Counted from the stretch's first letter, positions 22,369 to 36,624 are shown. The stretch: 64,000 nt of DNA from Ficedula albicollis (GCF_000247815.1 NC_021685.1:14311915-14375914); one strand, 5' to 3'. The notes: generated by a model from the letters alone, not told the origin. Program-made: numbers and translations.

Positions 22369-25300
22369 GCAATTATGAAGGACGACTCAGAACTCGTGGT
22401 ATCTCCCCATCCGAGTTCAAACCTGCTCTGTAAGTAGCAGCATGTATTTCTTTCCCCCTCATTGAAAACAAAATGCCTATTGCAGACATGAATACAAAAC
22501 CTAGTAAAGTTAACCACCCAGTAATACTAGAAAATGAAATTTCAGCCAGCTAGACATGAGAAATCACAGCACTGGCCCAAGGTCCAGCAGTTTTACTGAC
22601 TCGGCTTTACTCAATATTCTCCAGTGCCTGCTGGGTTTGAGGTAAGCAGTAGGAAATGGAAGGAAAACATTTAAAAATAAATTTTAAAAAAGGGTCAAGT
22701 TTGAGATCAGTCATCAGCCTATATCTGAATGAGCTCTATTCTGAGTGGAAATAATGTGTTATATGGGAATGTATCACTAACTGCAGATGCCGCTTAGCAT
22801 TCTTCCAGCTGCTCATCACAGAGTGCCTCACCATTCACAGCCGCACATGTTCATTTCTCCTGACTTCTCACAAAGTGCCACAGCAATATTTTGCCCTCTT
22901 CCTCACTTTTTGTTGCTTTTGCCTTCTCCTATCTACTCCTGGCTGAAGTTTGCACACATTAATGGGTTGTAGATGGCTTTGACATCAGACTAACATTCTT
23001 CAAAGATAAAAAGTCACAGTGCCCTTTGTTTTCTCTGAAGCCACTTTCTCTGACCTTCTCAGTTAATTCAAACTCATCAGCTCTTGTTCCCAATTTGTTC
23101 TATGTCTGCATACAGCCAGCTCTAGGTGCCTCCTCCCAGAAGCTCCAAGTCCCACCAATCTTCTGTACTCTCTTTTTGAAGTGGGGGAGCTATTATGGAC
23201 AATGAGGCAATGGAAGCACTGGCAGGGGAGGATCAGATGGGACAGATGTCACACAACACAGCTCTGCTTTGGGATGGCCATGCCTGAGAAAAGGGAATGG
23301 TCTTTTGACAGAAGAGAAAGACCTTACTATGTCTAAAGAAAGTTACTTCATGAACTACATACTAAAACTCACCACACACTAACCTCTGGAATAAGTTAAC
23401 AGGATATTTTGTTTCAGGGTTGGTTTTGGTTTTTTGTTTTGATTTGGTTTGATTTTTTTAACCATGACAACTTTTCTTTCTTCCTAATTCCAAATAAAAT
23501 TAGGAGTAAGGAAAACTTACTATTGACCACAAGCACACAGGATTAAATGTCTTTTGAATTATGGTCTCAGTGAAGTCAGTGCCCCAAAGTAAGGCAATAT
23601 ATTCTATATTTTCAGCAAGGCCAGGCAAGACAACTTTCCCTGATTTCTACATCAATTTGTCAATGCATCAGGCATGAGCACTCCAAACACAGGCAACAAT
23701 AAAAGTCAACTTAAGAGCAGATTTGGTTGCCTTTTGGAAAGTACTCTCTGCAGACTGATAGGAGAAGGAAGAGTAACTGCTGCCAGGACTGGAACAGGAA
23801 TGCAGGTATCATTAATGGATCATCTGGATCATGACAATTCCTTCCAAAAATTCTACCCAGTTCCTGGGTCCTACATGCCCAGAGCTTCACAGGAAAAGAA
23901 TGTCAAAGTGATTTTACAAAGTGGCACTTGAGTTCTGGCAAAGCTAAGAAGATCCTAGTGCGAGCATTCAGCAGATGATTTACAAATAAATGAAACCTGA
24001 ACAATGCCAATTTTCAAAGACACATTTTCATAGTATATGGATTGCAGCGTGTTCTCTGGAATCCTGCTTTCACTTCTAGCACTACAATGGTGTGCATAAT
24101 ATTTCCATAGAATTGGTTTATTCTATGCTCACCTTTACAAGAGATTTCTGGCATGAAAGTAAAGGCAGGCAATGTGGAGAGCTACTTTTCAATGTCAGAC
24201 CGTCAGCACATCCAAGCAAAGACACAGAGACACCAAAGCTGTAATGAATGCAACTCAAAGGATTCATTCACAAGTACTTACCCATTTCTTGCTATAGAAA
24301 AGAAATCATCAAGAAGATTTTATTACTCCTCAAAAATATTAAGATAGAGATATCTTAAGAATCTTAAGAATTAATAAAATAGTACCAAACACATTAATGT
24401 ATTACTGGATCTAAGGAAAATACTTCAAAGTTACTCGTTTTGCCTCTGTACTGTTATTGTTGGATATTCCTTAACTTAATAAAGCTACAAAGGCTATTGC
24501 TGGTCACCTCTTGAGAAGTCTTAAGTCAACAATTAACTAGGTTATATTTTGTGGGTTTTAGCCTCATTTGAGAAAATCCTTTCACAAAAATAAAAATATT
24601 TTTGTGCCTCAGTGTCTTGATATATAAAAAGATTGAGCATTCTTTTGTTAAAAATTAGCCCTTTAAGTAGTAGATGAAGTCAGTAACATCAGGAAAAAAT
24701 ATTTTAAGACTCTTTTGTTATGAAGACTAATAGTGATAAAAATCAAACTTAAAATGTCGACATTTCACTCTACACCAAAACCCAACAGTCCTAACTATAT
24801 TGGTGTCATTGAGGCAGACTAATAAGATGAGTATATGTGCATTTAGTGTGCACTGTTGTATGTTTGTTGGGGATTCATCATAGTAAAATAAATCCAATAC
24901 AGCAATGGAAAAGGTTGTGTTATGACTCATAAATATTTATAAACCAGGAAAACAGTAAAGTTGGGTTTGATGTTCAGGAACGAAAAGATTTATTTTTCAT
25001 GAATCCAATTCTTTAAGAGCTTCAATGTGAAACATTTTTAATCCTTATATAAATGACCTTGATAAAATGAATAAATTGAGCAAGGCTATCACCTAGTGGT
25101 CAATGGGAGCAATATTTTATTTTTTCTTGTGAACTCTTATTTGCTGGGCAAATGTTTTGGGGGCCTTTTTTCCTCTGTACAGATCTGTCAAATACTGAAT
25201 CTGCACAGCAATATTACATAAGTAGCAAGTGAATACATTAAGAAACCCTGTTGTGCCAAAGTTTTATTACTTGTAATTTATTTTTTATGTTCAGTAGCTC

Positions 25301-25490
25301 TTTTAAATCATCTCAAAAAGTCCTACTAGATCCTTAATTTCACTTAGTGGTGTTTTTTTTTTTTTTTTTCCTGAAGCAAACCTACATGTCTACCTTAAAA
25401 GCCTATTCAGACATTTACAAGAGTATGCAGCACAGAGTTCAGGCAACACTCTTTTGACCATGATAAAGGGAAGAAAATACCAAGAAGGTA
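22369..25490. other. AT-rich non-coding stretch, no gene recognised
   Basis: This stretch holds a G/T-rich run near 23415-23460, a small hairpin TTAAGATA/TATCTTAA with a GAGA loop at 24339-24358, and a 17-base T-run at 25353-25369. No coding, RNA or transposon feature can be supported. Confidence 0.55.
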
Positions 25491-25602
25491 TTTCTATCAG
25501 ATAGAAATAGGATCAGATATTAATAGGAAAAATGAGATAGAGTATATTTCTATCAGATAGAAATAGGATCAGATATCAATAGGAAAAATGAAATAGAGTC
25601 AT
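25491..25602. repeat. Two-copy tandem duplication, period 56 bp, each copy starting with a 17-nt palindrome
   Basis: Copies start at 25491 and 25547. Each begins with the perfect palindrome TTTCTATC-A-GATAGAAA and continues AGGATCAGATAT. Copies differ at a few transitions (ATTAAT versus ATCAAT, GAGATAG versus GAAATAG). The duplicated palindrome makes the region able to fold in several ways. Confidence 0.95.
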
Positions 25603-25849
25603 TCCTAAAATAAATAAATAAATACAAAAGGAAATTATCAGTGTCAATTCACAGTGAAAACAGGTTTGGGTGTTTTTGGGAAGGCTGGGCTATGAGTTTT
25701 GGGGTAGAAAAGCAAAGAAGATACCCTCCCCCCAGACAAGCAGTGACTCAGAGCTCTGCACTGCTGCAGTATCAGTGTTGCAGAGCCCAGGAGCTCGGTC
25801 ACAGCCCGCTGCTCTGGAGGCGACACCGGCACAGAACAAAAGCCAGCGC

Positions 25850-26060
25850 GTGCCCTGAGCAGCTTAGTCCCTGCACCTGCACTGGTATTAGCCCAGGGCA
25901 TTATATACAGCCTGTAGGATTACCTTATCGAGGGCACAGGGGCCAGAGCTTCAGGGGTTTAGCTGGACAATCAGCACACTGTAATTATTTGTCACGCTGG
26001 AAGAGGAAATGGTTTTCCGTCTTGGAGGTTTCCTCCTTGTTTTCCAGCAGCTTTCTGTCT
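25850..26060. promoter_or_regulatory. Candidate enhancer-like patch
   Basis: This is a GC-richer, CpG-retaining segment with GGACAATCAGCAC, ACTGTAATTATTTGTCACGC and similar strings (homeodomain TAATTA core, CCAAT-like ACAATCAG) in otherwise bland surroundings. A 195-codon frame crossing it has no recognisable domain and ends in low-complexity sequence, so I do not call it coding. The regulatory call is inference. Confidence 0.2.
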
Positions 26061-27475
26061 CAGCTGAGACCAAAAACTGAGAGGGTGCAATTTTATAAGT
26101 GTTATTTATCTTCCAACCATTTGAAAAAAGTTATTGTGAATAGACTTCACTGCTTTTTAAACAGACAAAACCCCCCCAAAACAAACCAACCAACCAAACA
26201 AAAACCAACACTAAAACTTGAGCTGTAACAAAAATAAGTTTCAGCTTAGAAAAGAAAAAGTTGTTAGTTTCCTGGACTACAGGAAACATCATGAAAAGAT
26301 TGGGCACATTAGTGCATCCAAGTTTCTCAGCTCATGGATGGTGATAAATCTCTTTTCTCCATGACATCACAGAATATGTAGCAAGGAGTCACTTAGCATT
26401 ACTTTCAGAAATAACACAGGAGAAGCTGACCTGAAACAGTGGAGAGTCCCGTTTATTTGAGAGACAAAATGAAAGCATTTCCCCCTCAACTTGACCCACG
26501 ACATTCTTTCCTCAAACCCCATCATTTTGTTTGTCTTTACTCCTTCAAACAGGACTTCAGTATTTCACCTGCAACCACAAGGGCAGTGCATAGATAACAA
26601 ATGCTGTCTGCACAGTGGCTGATTGCAATTGGTGAGCCCAACCACAGCTTGTGCATCAAAGTACAGTCCTGATAAGGAACAGCATATCAGGGATCCCCAG
26701 TGAAATATGAAACTCCACACAGAAAGAGTGACAGCACTCAAAGGCAAGTCTCAAGCCCTGCTTTCAGCTTTCCACCACACTTCTTTCTACAAGGTGGTGG
26801 TAAGTGGTACGTGTGCTATCAGTTTCTCAGTTGACTAAAAGAAATTACCTATTACTTGCCAAAAAATACCACCAACACTGAGAATTTGCATGTAGTGTAT
26901 CTGTATCCAACCACTTACCACTGCCAGGTCTTCCCCTTACTCATCACTGTGTTACATGTATTCACATTTTGTTGCTGGAATATTCAGAACGGACACGCAA
27001 GGAATTTCCAGATGAGCATATGAAGTGCTCATATGTGAATGTCATTTCAGATCTGAGACAATATTTCCTAAAAGTTTTTACAGCCATGACTCATTCATGG
27101 CCTTTCTCCAAGGTTACAACTGCTTTCTGCAGTGTTTTTTCAGCTAAACCTCCCCAATATAGGATTTGAGAGCAGATCTGCTGGATCACCCCGTCCCAGG
27201 GAGAATCCTCCCCTTACAATGAGTGCATGTTTACTCCTACTGAGTTGTAATGTGAGCATTATTTAGAGTAACTGCAGTTTTATCATGAGTTAAGTCACAT
27301 TTAGAAATAGAATTCCACAACTATGGTGTGTACCCAGTTTTTGTTTCAGAAGTGAAAGTCTAAGCTGAACTTCAGTGTGAAATTGAATTCCTCCTCTCTG
27401 ATAGTATCTCTGATCATATCTGCAGGTGTTAATTGCCCTTTTAATAATACCAAAACTAACTACATTAATGCTAAC
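26061..27475. other. Non-coding stretch, no gene recognised
   Basis: This is unique sequence with a C/A-rich low-complexity run at 26165-26212. The segment 26560-26680 has a slightly enhancer-like look (GATAACAAATG, GATTGCAATTGG) but is not distinctive enough to call. Confidence 0.5.
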
Positions 27476-27590
27476 AGTAGGAACATGGACTACTGCAACT
27501 TATTACCTGAGGTATATACCTGAAGTAGGAACATGGACTACTGCAACTTATTACCATGGTCCTGAGGTATAAAGACATACCTTGTCCCCT
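27476..27590. repeat. Two-copy tandem duplication, period 58 bp
   Basis: The 32-base block beginning AGTAGGAACATGGACTACTG occurs at 27476 and 27534 without differences. Copy 2 has a six-base insertion (ATGGTC-type) before the shared CTGAGGTATA. Confidence 0.92.
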
Positions 27591-30500
27591 TTTACTCCTC
27601 CAAATAAGACTGGTTAAAACCAGCACAGTGTCCCATTCCCTGAGGACTTTATTAACTCAGGCCTGCAGTGTTAAATAAGTCACCTACCAGATCAGATAGA
27701 ATTAGATTAGACAAATTAATCAGTGGAGGATGCATTGTACAATATCCAGTTAAAGCTGCCTGCAATTATATTAAATTTAGAATTTAGAGACACGTTTCAG
27801 TCTTTAATGACAAATTCACTTTTTTCTTCACATGCCAAAAGTTAGCTGGCAATGCACTGACTGTGGAAACACTAAAATAGGAAAGAACAATTGCTGCACA
27901 GTATTAGCATATCAGGCTGCTTGGTAGTTTGGGATTCCCAAGGCATAAAATACATTGAAACACAATTGCAAATTTGGTCTGTTTAGAACCTTGCTGCTTT
28001 ATCTGCAATTCAGCTTATTTAAAATTGTACTTTTATTTCTGCTACCACATTTTTGAAGAGAAATAGTTCAACAATATCTTCTAGGAAAGTTTTGCCTCAA
28101 AGTGCTCATTTCCCACCTTTTGTCCTGACCACTGCATTGTCTAATGGGTCCAGGGATAGTCCAGATCTAAATTTTTAATAATATTTTCATTCACCCAGAT
28201 CCTTTAGGCACTCAAAAGATTATTTTTGTAAGACTTTCAATTAAGATCAACTAACCATGATACTTTAACAGTGTGAAAATGAGAAATGGAACAAGATCCA
28301 CAACAAGCCAAGTCCAAACCCAAAAATAAGTGCAGCACCCTCCCTCTTTCAACTCTTTTCCCACTGTCAAATGTTATATATTTTAGAGACAACTTGGAAT
28401 TGACTACATACACAAACATATTTGAGGTCAGACATGGCATCTGGAATTCCAGCCCAATCTTTGAGCAGGGGCTGCTGCAACAGAATGCTCAGGAGTGGGC
28501 TCTGCTGATTATGAACATCCCCAAGAACTCTCCCAATTGTCTCTGCCCGTGGTCCCAAAACCTTGCAGCAGAAGAGATCTTTCCTATGTAATGTATGAAA
28601 TGAATTTGAGCCAGAAATCATAACTGGATAACACGTCTTTTTAAATGAAATCCCCTATTTTTTGGTAGGTAGTAACAAGTTTTCATTCTAAAAGAACAGC
28701 TGTGCAAAAGAAATCTAGGTCATGAAGATTCCATTATTTTCTATGAAAGAAAATGTCAAATTAATTTTTCCCTCAGTATAAGTGAATTTTTAGTATTTAA
28801 AAATTCCAATATGATAAATCAATAGCACAATTTAGAGCTTTCACTCTCCAAGAGAATAAAAAAAACTGCTTACTGTTTCTCCTCACAGAAATATTTTGCT
28901 CTTTCTAAAATAAAATTTGATTAGAATTGACAGAATTTTGTCAAGTACTGAAACTTTATCAGAACCTAAACTTTAGCCACATATGTTGAAAATCAGTATT
29001 TTTCAAGCACCCTCCAACCAGGAGCAAACAACATAGTAAGAAGCTGGGTATCACCCACCTCCCACTCTGTAGCAGATGACAGCACATCCAGAATTAATTT
29101 AGCTCATACTTGGTGTTCAAATACAAGATTGTTCATGTACTGCATGCAGTGACTCAAATCAATGAATCAAAGTCTCCCTCAGAGTCAAAACAACTGTTCT
29201 TCTTGGCTAAATTCTGCAACAATTCAGACTGAAAATTTATTTTAGCTATGTTGCTTCAAACCTGAGGCAAAATACATGAACATGCTTTGCTATCATCAAA
29301 GCATTCCAGAAAGGGAACAAAGAACCCAAATATATCTGTTTGGCTCTATCTCTAAAAGCCATGGGATTTGGATAGAAGATCACAATGCAAGGTTAAAGTT
29401 AACAAATATTGATGAGAGATGCAGTGTGATGTGACGTCTGCTAGGGGCAGAATTACAGAAGAGTACAATTTCTTCATTTTTTGGGGGAAGAAAAGACCTA
29501 CAGGTGTTGAAATTCATAAATAATCTAGCTCCACAGTTTTATTATTATCCTTGTCTTGCTTCTAGCTTCAGAAATCAGTGCCTCAATTTTTATTAAAGAT
29601 GATAAAACAGTGCAGGGTTTGCATAGTCTCAAGAAGGCAATGACATGAGAAGCAGGATCTGTATTACACACATTTGTATGGATGGATTGGACCCAACAAA
29701 TGAATTAGCTCAATCCAGCTCTTCACAGCTAGCACAGAATCTTGTTTTGGATTAATTTTCAGGCAAGAGAACTGTTTCACTCAGAAGATGAAGTGTTTTG
29801 GAATGAGTTTGAATGAGATAGTTAGAAACATCACATCTAATATTTTTTTAAATCACACACATTTAAACTGCCACAGCCTGTTCACATTCTGCTTTCAACC
29901 ACACTAGTAAAAAATCCAAGGGAAAAATATCATTAAAACCTTATCTGCCCTGTGATCTTTTGGGAACTGAATAATAATAATACTTAACAGTGATATAGCA
30001 CTTTACTTCTTCAAAGCACTGCATAATCATTAACTGAAAAAATAATCTGACAACAATAACTCATCTACCTCCCATCTGCCACCAGCAGTGCACTCCAAAT
30101 GAGAGCCCTGCAAAGAGAACATTACTCAGTACAGCCAACACCAACTTTCTTATTTTGTTTCTCAGATTTAAGTGGTATGCTTCCTGCATGGGGCAAAAGG
30201 GGCCTCGAGGGCAACACCAGTGACCAGAGCCCTGGGCAGGTCACAGCTGAGAAACTGCTGCTGCAGCTCAGGGGGATGCTCAAGGGCAGCTCACCCCACA
30301 GTACCTGTGAGCCTGGTCACTGTAGGACTGAGGTCTGCTCATTCCAGACAGAAAAAATCGTCAGTATTTGAATCAAAATAAAACAAAACCCCACCGAATT
30401 TTTCAATTTCCAGCTAAGCACAGATTTGTTGAATAACTAGGAAACTCCTCTGTGTTTGGGAGGAATGTGGAAGGCATGGAATAGCCTAGGAAGAGAAAAC

Positions 30501-31625
30501 TAGAGTTTTCATTATTCAGGTTTCATGATTCTCCTTCTCCAAATTGCAAATGCAAGATTTCCACACATATTGACTCAATTGCTACAAACAGATCAGGTAA
30601 CATTAAGTGTTTCTGCATTCAGTTTGGGACAAGTAGGGCAAAGCAGTAATTTAATACTAACTGGCTACTTCTAAGTCAACTTATCAGTTTTTCACACATA
30701 CACCCTAAAAAATTACTGTATAAAAATGATGACCATGACAAGTAATCCAGAGAATTCAAGAGGTCACTTTCTCAAAAATGCTCCCTGAGATTGGAAATAC
30801 ACAGAAAAAGGATCCCTGATAAAAGCTGCAGCAAAGCAGATACACAAAAGAGAATTTTCAGATTTAATGTCTCCCCCACCTATTTATTGCTTCATTTATA
30901 TCTTCTATATAAACACTTGCAACTGTGCTGTGTATTCTAGGTATTATGAAAATAAATCCTTTATTTGCATTTTACCTTAATCTGGCTTGAATCAAGAGGA
31001 ACATCAAGGTAACTTTCCAAAAAGGACTTAATCTCCTAAAGGCAGAGCAAGTCAAAAAAACAGAGTAAATGCCTATTCTCCAAAAGAGCAAAATCATTTG
31101 TCCAAAACAGTCAGGCTGGCAATGACCACTGCAGGATCAAAAGAAAATCACCTTTTAGTTAGTTAGGTATGATCTGTGGAACACTCCATCTCTCTGCTGG
31201 GATACAGCAGAGTTCACCTCACTGTCACATCTTTGCAGTAAAAACCACCAGAGGTGTCTCGTTCACAGTAAGAGCAGCCACTGATGGCTTCACCAGGCAG
31301 TTTTCAAATCCCATTCACTCCAGAAATGTTTTTATTCACTACTTATTTGCATGGCCCAACTGAATTTGGGCTTCATACACTATTTGTAAATATTAGCAAA
31401 TTATAAATTTTAAGCTTTAGTTATCTAGAAAAAAACCTTTTAGATTTGCCTCAGACCATCCAGGGGAGGCACAGAGAACACCATGGCTTTAGGGAGTACT
31501 CACAAGGCAGCTTATCTGAGGCTCACTAAATTATAGTCCCCAGAACCCTTGGGAGGCACAAGTTACCACAGGTAGTCACAGACAGGCCTTTCTCCTTTTT
31601 ATGAACCTACATTTTGTACACTATG
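27591..31625. other. AT-rich non-coding stretch
   Basis: The patch 27690-27790 carries ACAAATTAATCAG, GCATTGTACAATATCC and GCAATTATATTAAAT and could be a regulatory element, though motif evidence alone is weak. A 9-bp inverted repeat GAATTTTTA/TAAAAATTC lies at 28784-28806. An ancient repeat relic is at 29960-30050 (listed separately). The segment 30080-30340 is GC-richer with no recognisable gene. Confidence 0.45.
29960..30050. mobile_element. Ancient LINE/SINE relic (L3/MIR-like)
   Basis: The run AATAATAATAATACTTAACA followed by TAGCACTTTACTTCTTCAAA and GCACTGCATAATCATTAACT resembles the AATAATAATAATA...AGCACTTTAC...CAAAGCACT...CATTAA pattern of very old amniote L3/MIR-type repeats. The match is by eye and partial, and the ends are not defined. 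Confidence 0.4.
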
Positions 31626-31679
31626 GTTTCTATATCTATATCTATATAGGTTTCTATATCTATTTCTATATCTATATCT
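31626..31679. repeat. TATATC-type microsatellite
   Basis: Imperfect (TATATC)n, about 54 bp, containing a duplicated GGTTTCTATATCTAT block. Confidence 0.92.
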
Positions 31680-34600
31680 GCTGAAGAAGACCCTTGGCTG
31701 TGAATAAATTCAAACTGTAGCACCACCTCACAGAAAAAAAAACTATCAACATTAGAAGTCCATTTACCATCTTTTGAGAAAAGGGCACAAGTTTTGCAGT
31801 TTTCTTTGACATAATTAATTTACAAAACATTAAAGAAATTAACCCCATGTGAATCAAAAACGGAAAATTCTTTGTTTACAAGTTAAAGAGTTTTTAAAAT
31901 TATTATTTAAAGGAATTACCTTTTTTCCTCTTTTAATAGACTAATGCAACAAAAACTAGTCAGAAAGCTGATCTTTCTTCTCTTCAAGTCTGTCTGTAAT
32001 TATTTCCCTCTGTTGTTGGTAGCTCCTCCAGGCTGCAGAACCACAGAATAATCCAACACCACATTTCCTTGGGGTCATAAACCCTGACTAGATGACAGTT
32101 AACCCCAGTGGCCAGTTTGCTAAGGAAGGGTCACAAAAAGACATTTGTAATTCATGATTAGTGTGTTTGAATGCATTTCAAACACTGTTTGTGCCCTCTG
32201 GCAGTTTTACAGCTCTTCACAGCAAAGCTTTACCTCTGTAAATACTTTCACTGAGGACAGCTCCTCTCCTGCATTCTGCAGGTACCCCCAACAATATTTG
32301 CACAAACAAGGAACTCATTTACTGCAGCAAGTCTATACCTTTTGTCAATAATGAACCCTGCTACTCATGTCTTCTAGAACTATAAAAGGGTGATTTTGTC
32401 ATTGTCATTGGACAGCCTTGTCCTTGTGTACAGTCATGATAATATAAACTCCCTCCTATCCACAAATTAGTTTCTTCATGATCTTCTCTACTTAGCTCAT
32501 TGATCCACAAGTGCAGTATTCCATTTTTGTCGTTTAAGACTGTTATGACAGCTTGAGCACTTTTTCCACAGGAAAAAAAACCCAAACAAACAAAAAAACC
32601 CTCTAAATAACTTCAGTAAGAAATAAGATTGCTCTTTCTTCCATGGTACCTAATAATAAGCAGCCTGTATAAAGTGCAGCAGTCATTAGAGAAGAGAAAC
32701 TAAATTCAGATTGAGATTCAGCAGCAAGGTTTATTTTCCTCACCTCCCTTCCATTATTTCTCCAGCTTCCACTTAACAAAAAAATTTGGAATTAGGACAA
32801 TCCCAAAACTAGCAGAAACAAGGCAAAATTACTTTATTGAGAAAAGAAATGTCACAATGTCATTTTTTCTTATTATTTCCTCTAAAAGAATACCTTTATA
32901 AACATTCTCAGACATGACTTATCTAGGAATAAAAGAAGAAATCAAAGGACAGAATTTTGCTAAGATGCACAGAGCATAGCTGTATAAGAAGACAGTTGGA
33001 AAATCTGTTGGACAGCAGCAACTTCACTACAGTGGAGTGCACCCAGAGCAATCTGAAGTAGAGTGGCTGCAGATTTAGGAAAGAATAGCAACAATTTAGT
33101 TTATGATGGGATAGTCTCACTGTCACCCTCTACATAACTCCTCTCTGTTCCTGGGAAAATCTATCCTTATATATGCTTTGCTACTAATCATAACCCAAAA
33201 CCAGACTAAGCAATCCACATTGTCCTGTAGAATGTGCATTAATAATTCTTACTCACAAAGAATGTGCATCTTTTCTGTACACCACACTTGTGCAGGTAAG
33301 AAACATCTTTGGGTCATGTCATGACTCAAAACAGCTGAATTATTTCTGCTTTTTCCCCATTACCAACCAAATCAGAGCTGTATTTACCTATCCCTCAGAA
33401 TACTATTCCTGTTGCCTATCTTCTTCCTCATGAGTTACAAGTCTAACAACAACTTCACACATAGCAGAAAAACATATCTGAAGCACACAAACCCACTACA
33501 TAGGGTTCTACATAAAACTTAAATTAAACACAATCTTTTTTTTTTTTTTGTAAAGACATTTGCATTCCTCGTATTTAGTTAAGTACAATACCTACCAGCT
33601 ACTTTTTGGCACAAAGTCCTTGCCAGCAACCGTCCAGATTTAAGTGCCATGGTCTGCAGAACTATTCCCAACAAGCACACACATGGAGAAAGTCCCTGGA
33701 GAAGCATTAAGTATTGGTGCAACACAGTGCTGCTTATGTTCCCGTCAGGTTCATCCTCCTAAGTTGTGCTGCTTAAAGCAAAGTCAATGCAAGTTGCTTT
33801 GGTTACTCTCAACTTTCAAAGTTGAACCATTATCTGGAGCACTGCAGCCCTGACTTAGCTGCACTCAGATCTCTTTCAGGCCTTAGTGAATAATTCTGTG
33901 CTGTTCATATTGCATTATACTCAGCACTGCTGTATTTCCTAGCTAGTTGTTTGACCACTGGCATGTTTATGTTGTCCGTGACAAAGCTGGAAGAAATGAA
34001 CTACCAAATAAACTACTTTTGTTGTCTACCAAAGGGCATTGGTAAAGAGTCCATTATTTTTCTTTCAGCATTTCTACTCTAGGGAAACTGAGTAAATAAT
34101 TTAATTCCTCTATTGGTAAAGAGGAAACGCATCTGCTAATGGAGGATCAACTGAGGTTTTCCACAAGAATGCACTTCTCAGGCAGAAACCTGGAATTTCT
34201 CCTTCAAAAATCTTTTTATAAATAAACAATTGACAAAATATTTTTTTGGCTGAAAATGGGACTAAAATTTTGATAAGAAATCAGTACTGGAAATGTAGAT
34301 GCTGAAAAGCCATGCTGGAGCATATCCATGCATAGAATGGTTCTCATGTCAGCAAATTTGAAATAGTGTGCCTTAGTATCTTATGTGTTTTGGACTTGAT
34401 GGAAATACCACATTTGGGGAAGTTTTGTTTCTCAATAACCACGGTACCTGTGAGAAGAAAAACCTTCATTACAAAAAAAACCCACAAAAATCATGATGGG
34501 GAGGAAGGGAGTCAGTCAGAACCAAGTAGTGCCAGTCACTTTTTCTGTGCTAGGACAGCATCAGCTGGAGCCAACTCCGAGCGCTCTCACCTGCACAGCA

Positions 34601-36396
34601 CTGCCTGGGGAGCTCTGTCCTCACCTGGCCCCAGCAGCACCTTCCCTCTCCAGCATATTGCTTGCAGCAGTTTTGTTAACACTGTCTGGAGGAACTTAGT
34701 ACAGAACAGCCGTCCTTAGTATTCAGCTTTTTTAAGCAAAGCAGTGCCCTTCATGTAATGGCTTTTCCCCTGGGAACATCACTAAGGAAAATCCAGGTAA
34801 GGAAACTGACAAGTGAAAACCTTGTTAAAAATTTAAGTTCCCTAACAACTGTTCATATTTGCATGGCCATTTTCTTGGGCTTTAAAAATATAAGCTTCAT
34901 TTAGAAGCAGCTTATATATAAACTAGCCGGAGGAAGAAGGTATTATTGAAGGAGTAATTAATAAACTTTTACAAATATCTGCGATCCAGGTTTTGTGTAA
35001 CTATCCTGCATCCTCTGTCCACCAGACAGAAATCTATTCCAAGAAGGGAGTCTTGTGGATGAAGGTCAAAAGTTAAGCATTCCAAAAATGTGCCAGCTAC
35101 TTACATTGCAGAGCTGAGTAAATAGTTACCTGAAATCTTATTCATATCCATATTTTTACCCACTTGTCAACAAATGAAGCCAATTTCATATGCAGCTCCT
35201 GGTATTTTCCAATAGCTTTCAGGAACTCTAAAGTCCTTTTTTGAATGTCAGTATTATTTTTGGCTAAGTGACCCAATGCAGGAAAGGATAAGGGCATGTT
35301 GGGGGCAGATGCTATTCACTGGGGCAGAAGGCACAATTTGGTCACTGTGATATTCAGACTGTTCAGGGGCTTTAAAACCATATCAAACATTCCATATGCT
35401 TTAGTAGCATGCAAGAAACAGAGTGGTCAACAAGACAGGAACCCATAAATCAGTCTGTGGCCACAATATGGGGACTGGTGGTTACAAGCAAGCTGAGGGA
35501 ATTCAGAGATGAGATGGTGAGAAGCCAACTCATTACAGTGACAAACAGCACCCAGATGCAGGAACGTCTGCTCACAGAGCCAGACACCTGCCCTTACAGG
35601 CACTCACTGCTCTCAGCCCACAGGCTGGCAGAGGACAGCTGTGCTGGCACCTTGGGACAGGGACAGATGAAAATCCAGCCAGACAAAGCAAGAGCCCAGC
35701 CCAGCGTGGTGGCACCTGCGCCCATAGGTGCAGGACAAACTGATCCCATGTACTATAGTAACAAAGGTGACAATTATCTTATATGATGACCAAAAAAAGG
35801 GCAACAAAACTAAATTCCCCTGCTTAATTTCTACAATCAGTTGATTAGCTATTGAATTAATGGGGCCCCAAGTCTAACTAGATTACAGCAGAGGAAAAAT
35901 TCTTACTGATAAAAAGGACAAAATTCAGGAACATAGAAGCACAGCAATGTGCAAGCAGCAAAGCTGAAAAGTAGTCTTTGGATGGGCTCAAGCAGAAAGC
36001 CAGATAAAATACAGTGTCCAAGAACGCTAAAGAAAGATATAGCCCAGAGACCCTGCTCCAGAGCTCTTTCAGGGGGCTTGGGAATTGCTGACAGGGACTG
36101 TTGTTGGAAGATACTGCTTTACAGACAAATGATGAGGTGCGGAGGCTCAGTAAAAGATGTTCATTTAAAGACAGATGAGAAAAAAACTGCACACATTAGA
36201 ACACCTATTCTTTATTCTTTAAGGGAGTGCATGATTTAACTAGATGTGCAAGTCCTCATTTTAGGATCCACTACGGCTAGAAATAACACATGGGTAATGA
36301 CAACATTAAATTAATGGAGTGTTTTCCTCAGACTCCTTTGACTATTCCGGAAGCTGAGGCTCATTGCCTTGCTGTCCAACCTAGATGTCCTAAATA
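31680..36396. other. Non-coding stretch, no gene recognised
   Basis: This is AT-rich unique sequence. GC-richer segments lie at 34490-34700 and 35520-35740 with overlapping chance frames. A 60-bp segment at 34737-34796 has acceptor- and donor-like flanks, but two frames are open, so I do not call it an exon. No LTR termini, CR1 core or RNA gene was recognised. Confidence 0.5.
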
Positions 36397-36624
36397 AGGC
36401 AAATACATCAGGCAATACATTATTTTTGCTCCAGCTAGATGTTTCAGCAAGTTATTTTGAAGAGATTTGCTTAAAATTATGGTATTACAAGAAAAAAAAA
36501 CCCAAACAGGAGGCAAATACATCAGGCAATACATTATTTTTGCTCCAGCTAGATGTTTCAGCAAGTTATTTTGAAGAGATTTGCTTAAAATTATGGTATT
36601 ACAAGAAAAAAAAAACAAACAGGA
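36397..36624. repeat. Two-copy tandem duplication, period 114 bp
   Basis: Copies at 36397-36510 and 36511-36624 start AGGCAAATACATCAGGCAAT and end with an A-run plus CAAACAGGA. They are identical apart from the length and composition of the A-run. Confidence 0.97.

Noticed and set aside
25641..26228. 195-codon plus-strand frame
   Set aside because: The frame ends in low-complexity C/A-rich sequence, has no domain, and overlaps frames on both strands.
34737..34796. 60-bp segment with acceptor (CTTTTTTAAG) and donor (CCAG/GTAAGG)
   Set aside because: Two frames are open and neither is distinctive. Such pairs arise by chance in this much sequence.
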